A stretch of DNA of 64,000 nt from Arthrobacter antibioticus (GTDB taxonomy: Bacteria > Actinomycetota > Actinomycetes > Actinomycetales > Micrococcaceae). Below are positions 47,083 to 55,605 of the stretch, piece after piece. How positions within the stretch are numbered: the first letter of the stretch is position 1; each line of letters begins with the position of its first letter. The translations under genes were made by a program, and so were the position numbers. Location of the stretch: contig NZ_JASISQ010000001.1 in assembly GCF_030063205.1 (NCBI RefSeq), forward strand, positions 124,001-188,000, read 5' to 3'. A model generated the notes under the pieces. It made no database searches. It worked only from the letters and a program-made list of their open reading frames with translations, and was not told where the DNA came from.

Positions 47083-47802
47083 ATGAGTGCGCGCCACAGT
47101 GAAACGACAAACAATAAGAATGGTAATCCGGCATTTTGGTGTATCCATCGACGACTAACGACTCGTGCCGTGGCCATCATCTTTTCTACGCTGCTAGCTC
47201 TTAGTGGGTGCTCATCTACACCCAACATCCCTGCACCAACGGAGACAGAAAATTCGGGGAAAGCCAGCGCTGGAGTTACGACCAGTAAGGCTGCCCCGCC
47301 GCCGACCGTCGAAGCTGCCTATATGCCAGCAACTGCTGACGGGCCAGCCCAAAACGTTCCAATCCCCGTCCTACCTGATAAGGCCAAAGAATTCAGCAAA
47401 GACGGGCTCATCGCATTCGCTGAATACTGGTACAGCACGCTAGGTTACGCTTTTGAAACGGGAGATCCGGACCCCATGATGGCCGTGAGCGGACCGGACT
47501 GTAAGACCTGCGCGGCAATGAGCCAGACTGTTGTGGCTGGTCATGCAGGGGGTAAATGGATTGTAGGTGGAAAGATAATTATCGATCCGCCGCACACTTC
47601 CTTTGTGCTGACACCTAAGGACAATTACCAGGCGACGACTCTGGCGCGTCAAGAGCGTGTGCAATACTTCAACGCGGACAAATCGCTGTCAATCGATCGC
47701 GGCGTAACAAGGGCCCAAGGAGATATTCTTGTTGGGCTTTATCAAGAGGGACAGTGGATAGCGCTAACTGTGGAACACCTTGGTGGGAGCAAGGGCTCAT
47801 GA
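47083..47802 (+). CDS. Secreted lipoprotein, DUF6318-like
   Basis: 239-residue lipoprotein from ATG 47083. The N-terminus has Arg residues, a hydrophobic segment (VAIIFSTLLALSGC) and the lipobox LSGC with Cys43. A Thr/Pro-rich linker (44-90) follows, then a compact domain (about 100-239) with two close Cys in GPDCKTCAAM. The domain resembles DUF6318 proteins of Arthrobacter-type bacteria. Its stop overlaps the next gene as ATGA, so the two work together. Function is unknown. Confidence 0.82.
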   Translation: MSARHSETTNNKNGNPAFWCIHRRLTTRAVAIIFSTLLALSGCSSTPNIPAPTETENSGKASAGVTTSKAAPPPTVEAAYMPATADGPAQNVPIPVLPDKAKEFSKDGLIAFAEYWYSTLGYAFETGDPDPMMAVSGPDCKTCAAMSQTVVAGHAGGKWIVGGKIIIDPPHTSFVLTPKDNYQATTLARQERVQYFNADKSLSIDRGVTRAQGDILVGLYQEGQWIALTVEHLGGSKGS

Positions 47803-48719
47803 GCATGTCGATGCGACGCTCGTGGCAGACCCTTTTGATCCTGACCGTCGGTTTACTCGGCACGCCTTCTTACGCATTTGCGTCTGATTCTCACGACTCT
47901 GAACTAAGTTGGGATGACACCGGTGTGGACACAGACGTTTGGAATTCAATCCCAGGAACTGACAATCTTTTCGGCGAATCTCCTGGAGTCGGATCCCAGG
48001 ACCCGTATACATATGAAGCCAGGCTTGCTTGCGCAGACGGCGACAGTAGTATCTTTCCTGCATGCGCCACAGTCATGTCCTCGTGTTCTACAGGAAGTGG
48101 CAATCCTGAGGGAAAACCGGGTACAGCGATCTACTGGTACTTCGCCGAAAAGAATATGAGTCCAGCTATATGGCACTACTACTCAGGGCCAGAGTGTGTG
48201 TACGGTGAAAAGCCCCGGGATATCCTCGCGGAAATCGCTGCCCAAATCGCGCATGAGTTTCAGCGCACTCCTGTGGCCGGGGCAACTATTGGCAGTCAGC
48301 CAGGGCCCCACACGCTCCGAGGCAAGGAGACCAACGTGTATGCCGAAGCGTCAACGCAGACCTTTGCCATCACACTTCTCGGCCAGCAGGTCACCATCAC
48401 AGCCACGCCCGTTGCCTACACATGGGACTACGGCGACGGCGAAGTTTGGGGTCCTACACCTGTGCATGGTGCGCCGCTGCACGTCGATCGGATCGGTGAA
48501 CAGACCCAGACCAGTCATGTCTACACTGAGTCGGGGAAAATTAGCATAGGTCTCACGACGCATTTCGATGGCAGTTACACAGTTAACGATGGCCCCGTCT
48601 TACCCATCCCGGGTCAAGGCAACATTCTTTCGTCTCCGTTAGGCCTAATAGTCTGGCGTGCTGAGACCAACCTTTATGCTGACAATTGCTTCCAAAATCC
48701 ACAAGGGATCGGCTGCTAG
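47799..48719 (+). CDS. Secreted protein with PKD-like domain
   Basis: 306-residue protein from ATG 47799, which overlaps the lipoprotein stop; ATG 47805 also fits. A signal peptide (about 28 residues, ending SYAFA before SDSHD) is followed by a Cys-bearing middle part and a PKD-type segment with YTWDYGDGEVWG, then HVYTESGKISIGL, and a C-terminal Cys pair. PKD domains in secreted bacterial proteins often mediate protein or sugar contacts. With the lipoprotein it forms a two-gene surface module. Function unknown. Confidence 0.82.
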   Translation: MSMSMRRSWQTLLILTVGLLGTPSYAFASDSHDSELSWDDTGVDTDVWNSIPGTDNLFGESPGVGSQDPYTYEARLACADGDSSIFPACATVMSSCSTGSGNPEGKPGTAIYWYFAEKNMSPAIWHYYSGPECVYGEKPRDILAEIAAQIAHEFQRTPVAGATIGSQPGPHTLRGKETNVYAEASTQTFAITLLGQQVTITATPVAYTWDYGDGEVWGPTPVHGAPLHVDRIGEQTQTSHVYTESGKISIGLTTHFDGSYTVNDGPVLPIPGQGNILSSPLGLIVWRAETNLYADNCFQNPQGIGC

Positions 48720-48744
48720 TAAAGCAGTAAGCCGGCGAATGACT

Positions 48745-48784
48745 GACGGCGGCTCCCAAAACAGCTTGTTTGGGAACCGCCGTC
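48745..48784. terminator. Terminator hairpin between PKD gene and acyl-CoA oxidase
   Basis: GACGGCGG (48745-48752) pairs with CCGCCGTC (48777-48784), continued inside by TCCCAAA/TTTGGGA. It stands between convergent genes and may serve both. Confidence 0.8.
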
Positions 48785-48827
48785 GTATTTCCCGCAGTCG
48801 GGTAAATAGCAGTACTGCCGTCAAAAA

Positions 48828-50903
48828 CTACTTCTTGGCAGAAGCTTTAGCCCTCTGTATGAGCACCTTCTCATCCATGGGTGCATCAGAGCTGGCACGT
48901 AGCGTGCGGAAGTAGTCATGTGCCTCATCTTGGCGCTCACGCTCAATGCCCGTGGCAATCGTTGCTCTCAGATGCTCGGGGCCGTAACCAAAGGCATCTA
49001 CCAGATCCAATGCGTGAGGTCGGAGCTTGGCCAAAATACGGTTGATGTATGGTGCCAAAGTGCGTGCACGTTGCATGGAAATACGCCCGTTCATCAGGTA
49101 CCAGTCGAGATGTTTCTCGATCAGACCCAATCCGAATAGATCACGCAGACGTGTCAGGACCCGCTTGGTTCCGGCGTCGTCAACACGGCCCAGTGCAGTA
49201 GTGAACGCCTCCCACTGCAGAAGCTCGGCATGGGCACGTGCTGCCTCGATCAGGGCATTCTGATTCTCGTTGAATACCGCTGCACCCTTCGCCTTAGGAA
49301 GCTTCGCGGCCTCTTTTAAAGCCCCAGCAATATCGGCAACCATGCTCTGGACGCGATCCGCAAGCAACTGCCGTTGAGTGTCTTCATCCTTCAGAGCTCT
49401 TGCAGACTTCTGCGCTGAGCCACTGTCAGCAACGAACTGGCCTACCTGCCGCAGCCCCGTCTTGTTCAGTGTGAGGTCGGCGGCATGTCCTGCCACGAAC
49501 CGTGCCAAGACACCAAAATCAAGGTTGCGGAAATCCTTGGAATAGTCGGCAAGTAGACGCTTGGCTACTAGCTGGAGCAGGACAGTATTGTCACCTTCGA
49601 AAGTTGCGTACACATCAAGGTCGGCACGCAGCGAAGTGAAACGGTTCTCCACCATGAAGCCAGCACCACCACAAGCCTCCCGGCATTCCTGCAACGTATC
49701 CAGTGCATGCCAAGTAGTGAGGGACTTGAACGCTGCTGCGAGCGTTTCCAGATCCTGACGATCGTCGTCGGTGTCGTGGGCGCCGGAGAACACGTCGTCG
49801 AACTTCACCAGTAGTTCTTCGTGGGCGAAGGCGGCTGCATAAGTGGTAGCCAACAACGGAAGCAACCTGCGCTGGTGACGTTGGTAGTCCAGCAAAACGA
49901 CTTCCTCGGTATCTGAGGCGGCGTTGAATTGGCGGCGCTCAGTGGCGTATTGGATAGCAATCTTCAAGGCCACCTTCGACGCCGCAACTGCGGCCCCGTT
50001 CAAGGAGACGCGCCCCTGCACGAGGGTGCCAAGCATAGTGAAGAATCGACGTCCGGGGCTGGAGATCGGTGAACTGTACGTTCCATCGACAGCTACATCA
50101 CCGTATCGGTTCAGCAGATTTGTGCGGGGGACCCGAACGTGATTAAACGCCAGCTGCCCGTTATCAATGCCGTTGAGTCCACCCTTGATGTTGTCATCAC
50201 GGCCCTGTACCCCGGGGAGGAATTCTTTGGATGCAGGATCTCGCAATTCAACATAGAGTGCATGCACTCCATGGTTCACGCCCTTGGTGATGAGTTGAGC
50301 GAATACCACGGCTGCCAGCCCATCCACGGCTGCGTTGCCAATGTACTCTTTCCAGGCGGCTCGGAACGGGGTGTTGATGACGAACTCTTCGGAGGCCTCA
50401 TCGTAGGTAGCGGTGGTGGCAATTGACGCCACATCGGAGCCGTGGCCAATCTCTGTCATTGCAAAACACCCGGGGATTTGAAGATTCATAATCCCGGGGA
50501 GCCATTTATTTTGGTGCTCTTCGTTCCCCAAGTGCAACACGGCCGAGCCGAACAGTCCCCACTGCACACCGCCTTTGATCTGAAGGGATGGATCTGCAAT
50601 GACGAGTTCTTCAAAGCCGGCTACGTTGCCGCCGTGGTCGTCACTGCCGCCCAAACGAGTGGGAAATGCACGGTGCACCCCGTTCTGCTGCACCAGAATG
50701 CCCATCTGCTCAAACACCAGTTTCCGGTGTTCGGTGTGGGTCATTCCTTCAACTTTATGCAGTTCCGGCTTTCCGGCCAGCTCGCGGGCAGCCAACCTGA
50801 CCTCTGCCCATCGGCCAAGGAGGACTTCGCCAAGCGCGGCAACGTCAACACTCGCATCTAGGTTGCTGGCGGCGGGAGAAAGTGGTGTCACTATATTGCT
50901 CAT
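48828..50903 (-). CDS. Acyl-CoA dehydrogenase / acyl-CoA oxidase
   Basis: 691-residue flavoprotein from ATG 50903 (GAAGGAAA upstream). The domains are an N-terminal helical part, the beta domain with CFAMTEIGHGSDVASIATTATYD split around residues 150-170, and the acyl-CoA dehydrogenase C-terminal part with CREACGGAGFM and the FEGDNTVLLQL motif, followed by an extra acyl-CoA-oxidase-like C-terminal domain. Length and sequence fit the acyl-CoA oxidase family better than ordinary FadE. The longer frame to 51050 overlaps tetR. It starts inside the tetR stop (ATGA) and follows it in an operon. Likely the first step of beta-oxidation for this locus. Confidence 0.9.
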   Translation of the reverse strand: MSNIVTPLSPAASNLDASVDVAALGEVLLGRWAEVRLAARELAGKPELHKVEGMTHTEHRKLVFEQMGILVQQNGVHRAFPTRLGGSDDHGGNVAGFEELVIADPSLQIKGGVQWGLFGSAVLHLGNEEHQNKWLPGIMNLQIPGCFAMTEIGHGSDVASIATTATYDEASEEFVINTPFRAAWKEYIGNAAVDGLAAVVFAQLITKGVNHGVHALYVELRDPASKEFLPGVQGRDDNIKGGLNGIDNGQLAFNHVRVPRTNLLNRYGDVAVDGTYSSPISSPGRRFFTMLGTLVQGRVSLNGAAVAASKVALKIAIQYATERRQFNAASDTEEVVLLDYQRHQRRLLPLLATTYAAAFAHEELLVKFDDVFSGAHDTDDDRQDLETLAAAFKSLTTWHALDTLQECREACGGAGFMVENRFTSLRADLDVYATFEGDNTVLLQLVAKRLLADYSKDFRNLDFGVLARFVAGHAADLTLNKTGLRQVGQFVADSGSAQKSARALKDEDTQRQLLADRVQSMVADIAGALKEAAKLPKAKGAAVFNENQNALIEAARAHAELLQWEAFTTALGRVDDAGTKRVLTRLRDLFGLGLIEKHLDWYLMNGRISMQRARTLAPYINRILAKLRPHALDLVDAFGYGPEHLRATIATGIERERQDEAHDYFRTLRASSDAPMDEKVLIQRAKASAKK

Positions 50904-51751
50904 GATTTTCCTTCTGCTGTTGTTACTGACGCTGTTGTTACTGACGCTGCTGTTACTGACGCTGCTGATTCTGGTTCGGACTCTGAAGCTGCTTCTATTG
51001 CAGGAGCTGACGTGGGGGAGACCAACTGCCCCACGCCGTCGAAAAGCCACGTTGATATCTGCTCAGCCATGGCGTGTGAATCTGGTTTACTCGGGTCAAC
51101 TGCAGTTTGAAGCCACAATTCACCAGTAGTGCGGATTAGACCGATAGCGGCTGTGGGCCAATAACCCAGCAATGGCGAGTCGGGGTCATCCATGAGGTGA
51201 CGCAGCGGCTCCGTGATCATTGCTGTTACGGAGTCGAAAAATCCGCTCAATTCACCCGACTGGTTGGGATCACCATCGGCTTGGATTGTGGCGAAAAAAT
51301 AAACGTTCGGTGAGGTTGCCGCCATATTCAAGTAGGCGGCGATCATGGCTGTCACGCCTTCCCTTGGCGCAGTTGCCCCCTGCCGTGCTGCAGAGATGGT
51401 GTCCTGCATTTGCCTAATAACCACAGTTCCGACAGCTCTTCTAAGTCTGGACTTGTCACCAAAATAGCGATAAAAAACCGATTTTGACGTTCCTGCGTTA
51501 GTGGCAATGTCTTCCATGGAGGCGTCCGGTCCCAAACGGTGAATAGCCCGCCGGGTCGCTTTGATCAAGTCACGACGGCGTTCCTCACGGTGCGATTCCC
51601 ATCTCGCCGAGCGTCCATCAATAGCCGTGGCGGTGTCTGCTTGCCCCTCACGTCGTTTATTTCCAGTTTCACTTGAGGCAGATACAGGTGCGGAGCTGCT
51701 CCGCTCGGGCCCTCGGGAAGATGACGGCGTAGCCGGATCTTGCTGCAACAT
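50900..51751 (-). CDS. TetR family transcriptional regulator
   Basis: 283-residue regulator with a helix-turn-helix (SMEDIATNAGTSKSVFYRYFGDKS, two pieces around residues 78-100) preceded by a Ser/Ala-rich 50-residue tail and followed by a ligand-binding domain. The C-terminus is a repetitive Ala-Ser-Val-Thr stretch encoded by 15-bp tandem repeats. A perfect 13-bp inverted repeat lies 6-36 bases upstream of the start, between this gene and the divergent thiolase gene; it is probably the operator and gives self-control and control of the beta-oxidation genes by an acyl-CoA-type ligand. ATG 51751 was chosen over 51796 because the longer form would run through the palindrome. Confidence 0.9.
   Translation of the reverse strand: MLQQDPATPSSSRGPERSSSAPVSASSETGNKRREGQADTATAIDGRSARWESHREERRRDLIKATRRAIHRLGPDASMEDIATNAGTSKSVFYRYFGDKSRLRRAVGTVVIRQMQDTISAARQGATAPREGVTAMIAAYLNMAATSPNVYFFATIQADGDPNQSGELSGFFDSVTAMITEPLRHLMDDPDSPLLGYWPTAAIGLIRTTGELWLQTAVDPSKPDSHAMAEQISTWLFDGVGQLVSPTSAPAIEAASESEPESAASVTAASVTTASVTTAEGKS
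50916..50960. repeat. 15-bp tandem repeat in the 3' end of tetR
   Basis: Three copies of GCTGTTGTTACTGAC (50916, 50931; third copy at 50946 with one change) plus a degenerate fourth up to 50975. On the minus strand they encode repeats of ASVTT/SVTAA at the C-terminus of the regulator; the acyl-CoA oxidase ATG lies 13 bases past the repeat. Confidence 0.85.
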
Positions 51752-51757
51752 GTTCAC

Positions 51758-51788
51758 GATACCCAGCGTATCAGGTACGCTGGGTATC
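51758..51788. promoter_or_regulatory. Perfect 13-bp inverted repeat, likely TetR operator
   Basis: GATACCCAGCGTA (51758-51770) and TACGCTGGGTATC (51776-51788) are exact reverse complements with a 5-base centre (TCAGG). It lies between the divergent tetR and fadA-type thiolase starts, where a TetR repressor would act. It lacks a T-tract and lies upstream of both genes, so a terminator is unlikely. Confidence 0.85.
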
Positions 51789-51822
51789 AGTAACAAACGG
51801 CGTTCCCGAAGGAGAGATCTTC

Positions 51823-53205
51823 ATGACTACACCAACTACACCAGGCAACGAATCCAAGACGATAGATTCTAGCCAGCCAGCCACCACGAGGAAGACTGCA
51901 TCAGTCCCTGTGACACGCAAGGCTGTCATTGTCGGAGGCAACCGCATCCCCTTCGCACGGTCAGGCGGTGCCTACGCGCATTCGTCCAACCAGGACATGT
52001 TGACGGCCGCGCTCGATGGCCTCATTGCCCGTTTCGGTTTGGCAGATGAAGAAATCGGAGAAGTTGCCGCAGGAGCGGTGCTGAAACACTCCAGGGACTT
52101 CAATCTCACTCGCGAAGCAGTTCTTGGCTCCGCATTGGCAGCCACAACTCCCGCATACGACCTGCAGCAGGCGTGCGCCACGGGTATGGAAGCAGTCATT
52201 GGCCTGTCCAATAAGATCAAATTGGGCCAGATCGACTCCGCTATTGCAGGCGGCGTGGACTCTGCATCCGATGCACCCATTGCTGTCAGCGAGGGCCTGC
52301 GAGGAATTCTGCTTGATCTCAACCGAGCCAAAACAACGGGCCAGAAGCTGAAGATCCTCAGCCGAATCCGGCCCAAGGACCTTTCTCCCGACGCTCCCTC
52401 CACGGGTGAGCCACGCACTGGACTGTCAATGGGGGACCACCAAGCGCTCACCACGGCCCAATGGAAAATCAGCCGTGAAGCTCAGGACGAACTTGCCCTT
52501 GCCAGTCACAAGAATCTTGCGGCAGCATACGAGAACCACTTCTTCGATGACCTAATCACACCCTTCCGTGGACTCACACGCGATTCGAACCTCCGCGCCG
52601 ACTCCACCTTGGAGAAGTTGGCCAAACTCAAGCCAGCGTTCGGTAAATCACTCGGTGACGCGGCAACCATGACAGCAGGCAACTCCACCCCCCTGACCGA
52701 CGGCGCCTCCACAGTTCTACTGGCCTCCGAAGAGTGGGCAACGGCACGAGACCTGCCTATTTTGGCCGACGTCGTTGACGGGGAAGCGGCAGCAGTTGAC
52801 TTTGTTCATGGCAAGGATGGACTTCTTATGGCCCCGGCCTTCGCCGTACCCCGACTACTGGCACGCAACGGGCTGACACTTGATGACATCGATTACTTTG
52901 AAATTCATGAAGCCTTTGCCGGAACTGTTCTGAGCACCCTCGCAGCCTGGGCTGATGAAGACTTCGGTATCCAGCGACTGGGCCTCACCGGCGCCTTTGG
53001 CACCGTGGACCGGGCCAAACTCAATGTCAATGGATCCTCGCTCGCCGCCGGACACCCTTTTGCAGCAACAGGTGGGCGCCTCGTAGCAAGTTTGGCTAAA
53101 ATGCTCCACGAACGGGGTCAAGTCAATGGACGCCCGGCACGTGGGCTGATCTCGGTGTGCGCTGCAGGCGGTCAAGGCGTCGTGGCTATTTTGGAAGCAC
53201 GGTAG
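51823..53205 (+). CDS. Acetyl-CoA acyltransferase (FadA2/FadI-type thiolase)
   Basis: 460-residue thiolase cleaving 3-oxoacyl-CoA. The nucleophile Cys118 (QQACATGMEA), HEAF (in place of NEAF) typical of the FadI/SCP2-like branch, AAGHPFAATGG and the second Cys in SVCAAGGQG are all present. AAGGAGAG lies 8 bases before ATG 51823. The next two genes encode a FabG4-type reductase and a MaoC hydratase, so together with the acyl-CoA oxidase this locus covers all beta-oxidation steps. This gene order resembles Rv0241c-Rv0244c of M. tuberculosis as I recall it. Confidence 0.92.
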   Translation: MTTPTTPGNESKTIDSSQPATTRKTASVPVTRKAVIVGGNRIPFARSGGAYAHSSNQDMLTAALDGLIARFGLADEEIGEVAAGAVLKHSRDFNLTREAVLGSALAATTPAYDLQQACATGMEAVIGLSNKIKLGQIDSAIAGGVDSASDAPIAVSEGLRGILLDLNRAKTTGQKLKILSRIRPKDLSPDAPSTGEPRTGLSMGDHQALTTAQWKISREAQDELALASHKNLAAAYENHFFDDLITPFRGLTRDSNLRADSTLEKLAKLKPAFGKSLGDAATMTAGNSTPLTDGASTVLLASEEWATARDLPILADVVDGEAAAVDFVHGKDGLLMAPAFAVPRLLARNGLTLDDIDYFEIHEAFAGTVLSTLAAWADEDFGIQRLGLTGAFGTVDRAKLNVNGSSLAAGHPFAATGGRLVASLAKMLHERGQVNGRPARGLISVCAAGGQGVVAILEAR

Positions 53206-53209
53206 GAAC

Positions 53210-54586
53210 ATGAGTGCAGAGAAGAACACAGCCGGTCTGCGGGACAAGGCTGATAAGTATACAGAATTCGTCAGCCGCGGATTGGGCAAGGACCTGGCCA
53301 AGCGCTTGGGTCTACCCCAGCCGGCCATCCTCCGCCGGTATCATCCAGGTGCACCTCTTGTTGAGGGCCCAATCTTGGTTATAGGCGAGGGAGCAGGGCC
53401 CGACGCCGTTGCCAAGGTGCTGCTGAAATGGCAGCAGGATGTGCGCAGGCATGCGACACCAAAACAAAAACTTGGTGCCATCGTTGTTGTCTTGGATGAG
53501 TTAGAGCACCCAGACCAGCTCTCGGATGCCATGCTCACCCTGGGCTCGGCTCTGCGGGATTTGAACAAGAACGCTCGCGTGGTCAGCATCTCACGAACTG
53601 CTACTGCTAGAGACACTCCTGCTGTAGCCGCTGCCCGTAACGGTATTGACGGCATCATTCGTTCACTTGCCAAAGAACTCCGTGCCGGAGCTAGCGCCAA
53701 TGGGATTTTGCTGGCCAATGACATCTCGGCAGATTCACCCAGCGCAATGTCAGCCCTGCGCTTCTTCCTCTCCGGACGTTCAGCCTTCGTTGACGGTCAG
53801 TTCCTGACCGCATCTACGCGGGGTGAGAACGCCGAGACTGACTGGGAAAAGCCATTAAACGGAAACGTTGCAGTGGTGACCGGAGCAGCCCGGGGGATAG
53901 GTGCCGCAATTGCCCGCACGCTCGCACGTGACGGAGCAAGAGTAATCGTGGTGGATGTTCCTGGCGCCGGAGATCATTTGGCCGCCGTCGCCAATGAAAT
54001 TCACGGCACAGCACTCCAGCTGGACGTCACCACGCACGATGCTGGAGAACGCATCTTAGAACATGCCATCGCTCGCTATGGCAGGCTCGACGTTGTTGTG
54101 CACAATGCTGGTATTACGCGAGATAAATTGCTGGCGAATATGGATGCTGCCCGCTGGGACTCGGTGATAGCTGTGAACATCGCCTCTCAGCTGCGTATGA
54201 ATGAAGTATTTTTGGGCAGCAGTGACTTTGCGCAAAACTCACGCATTATCTCTGTATCTTCCACTAGCGGTATTGCCGGCAACCGTGGGCAAACCAACTA
54301 TGCTGCCTCGAAAGCAGGAGTCATAGGTATGGTCCGGGCCACCGCTCCTTTGCTTGCGCAGGGCGGCGGCACAGTAAACGCTGTTGCACCAGGTTTCATT
54401 GAAACCGAAATGACGGCCAAGATTCCTTTTGCTACTCGGGAAGTTGCGCGTCGTTTGAATAGCCTTCAGCAAGGTGGCAAGCCTAGCGACGTCGCAGAGG
54501 CGATCGCCTTCTTTGCCCAACCCGGTGCGGCGGGTATTACGGCCAATATCCTCCGTGTTTGTGGACAAAATCTGGTGGGACAATGA
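53210..54586 (+). CDS. 3-oxoacyl-CoA/ACP reductase, two-domain (FabG4-type)
   Basis: 458-residue high-molecular-weight FabG. Residues 1-215 form a flavodoxin-like, non-catalytic N-terminal domain typical of FabG4; residues 218-458 are the SDR with TGAARGIG (224-231), NAG (299-301), Ser351, Tyr364 and Lys368 (YAASK). It is an NAD(P)-linked interconverter of 3-oxoacyl- and 3-hydroxyacyl-CoA. It begins 5 bases after the thiolase stop and overlaps the MaoC gene as ATGA. Confidence 0.93.
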   Translation: MSAEKNTAGLRDKADKYTEFVSRGLGKDLAKRLGLPQPAILRRYHPGAPLVEGPILVIGEGAGPDAVAKVLLKWQQDVRRHATPKQKLGAIVVVLDELEHPDQLSDAMLTLGSALRDLNKNARVVSISRTATARDTPAVAAARNGIDGIIRSLAKELRAGASANGILLANDISADSPSAMSALRFFLSGRSAFVDGQFLTASTRGENAETDWEKPLNGNVAVVTGAARGIGAAIARTLARDGARVIVVDVPGAGDHLAAVANEIHGTALQLDVTTHDAGERILEHAIARYGRLDVVVHNAGITRDKLLANMDAARWDSVIAVNIASQLRMNEVFLGSSDFAQNSRIISVSSTSGIAGNRGQTNYAASKAGVIGMVRATAPLLAQGGGTVNAVAPGFIETEMTAKIPFATREVARRLNSLQQGGKPSDVAEAIAFFAQPGAAGITANILRVCGQNLVGQ

Positions 54587-55494
54587 CATCCGAGACCATG
54601 CTGACGCACATGCCCTCACTTTCCAAGCTCTACGTCAACGCCGCAGCCATGTCAGCTAAAAGCCGGCTCATCCGCTCCGCACCCGTGGTTGCACTGCCAG
54701 CCAGAGCAGTTGAGGTGCGTGGGGTGCAGGCAGATCTGGCGAAAGTGACTGAATTCGCTCACTTGATGGGGGAGCCCGCTAGGGATGTGCTACCATCCGG
54801 CTACCTGCATGCTCTCGTTTTTCCCGTTGCCATGAGCGTCATGGTCCAGGAAGATTTTCCACTTCCACTGTTGGGCATGATTCATTTGCGCAATGAAGTG
54901 GAGCATTTTGCGCCTGTTCTGTTCACCGACGAACTCTCTGTTCGGGCATGGGCACGGGAGCTGGCCGGGCATAGAAGCGGCACAAGTGTCCAGATCGTGG
55001 CCGAACTTCACAACGCTGACGGCACGGTGCTGCTGTGGCGTGGAGTCTCAACTTATTTGGCCAAGGGCGTGTTCCTGCCTGGGCTGGATAAACCAAGCGC
55101 AGCCCCAGCCCGCATTGAATTCAATCCGCCGGTACCTACTGCGCAGTGGAAACTTGGGGTGGATACTGGCCGGGCCTATGCGGCTGTCTCGGGGGACTTC
55201 AACCCGATCCATTTGAGCGTACTTAGCGCTAAGGCTCTGGGTTTGCATCGCTCAATTGCCCACGGCATGTACGCGGCTGCCCGCGTTTTGGCCACTGTTC
55301 CACAGGCCAAACCGGATGCTTTCAGCTGGAGTATCTCCTTTGATTCGCCCGTATTCCTGCCTGCAACAGTGTCACTGGAAGTTCTTGACCACAGAACTGA
55401 GGACGGAGTGTGGCTGAACTCCGAGTTCACGGCATGGAACGGGCACACCGCCCGGAAGTACTTCAGTGGCACAGTGACTGCCGGTTGCCCCTGA
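54583..55494 (+). CDS. MaoC-domain (R)-specific enoyl-CoA hydratase, HtdX-like
   Basis: 303-residue protein with two hot-dog halves. The C-terminal half has the hydratase-2 motif AAVSGDFNPIHLSVLSAKAL (catalytic Asp/His about residue 205-210) and AHGMYAA. The length matches double hot-dog hydratases such as HtdX. It hydrates trans-2-enoyl-CoA to the (R)-3-hydroxy form, feeding or taking from the FabG4-type reductase. Start ATG 54583 overlaps the reductase stop; 24 bases of the longer frame upstream are unlikely. Confidence 0.92.
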   Translation: MTSETMLTHMPSLSKLYVNAAAMSAKSRLIRSAPVVALPARAVEVRGVQADLAKVTEFAHLMGEPARDVLPSGYLHALVFPVAMSVMVQEDFPLPLLGMIHLRNEVEHFAPVLFTDELSVRAWARELAGHRSGTSVQIVAELHNADGTVLLWRGVSTYLAKGVFLPGLDKPSAAPARIEFNPPVPTAQWKLGVDTGRAYAAVSGDFNPIHLSVLSAKALGLHRSIAHGMYAAARVLATVPQAKPDAFSWSISFDSPVFLPATVSLEVLDHRTEDGVWLNSEFTAWNGHTARKYFSGTVTAGCP

Positions 55495-55605
55495 AGCAAA
55501 AGAATAAGAAGAAAGAAGATCCTACGAGCGAAAACCGGAGCTATGCTTGTGCATCCCCGGGATCACCCACTGCGCCGTAACAGCACGCGGGTGGCACTCA
55601 ACGTC

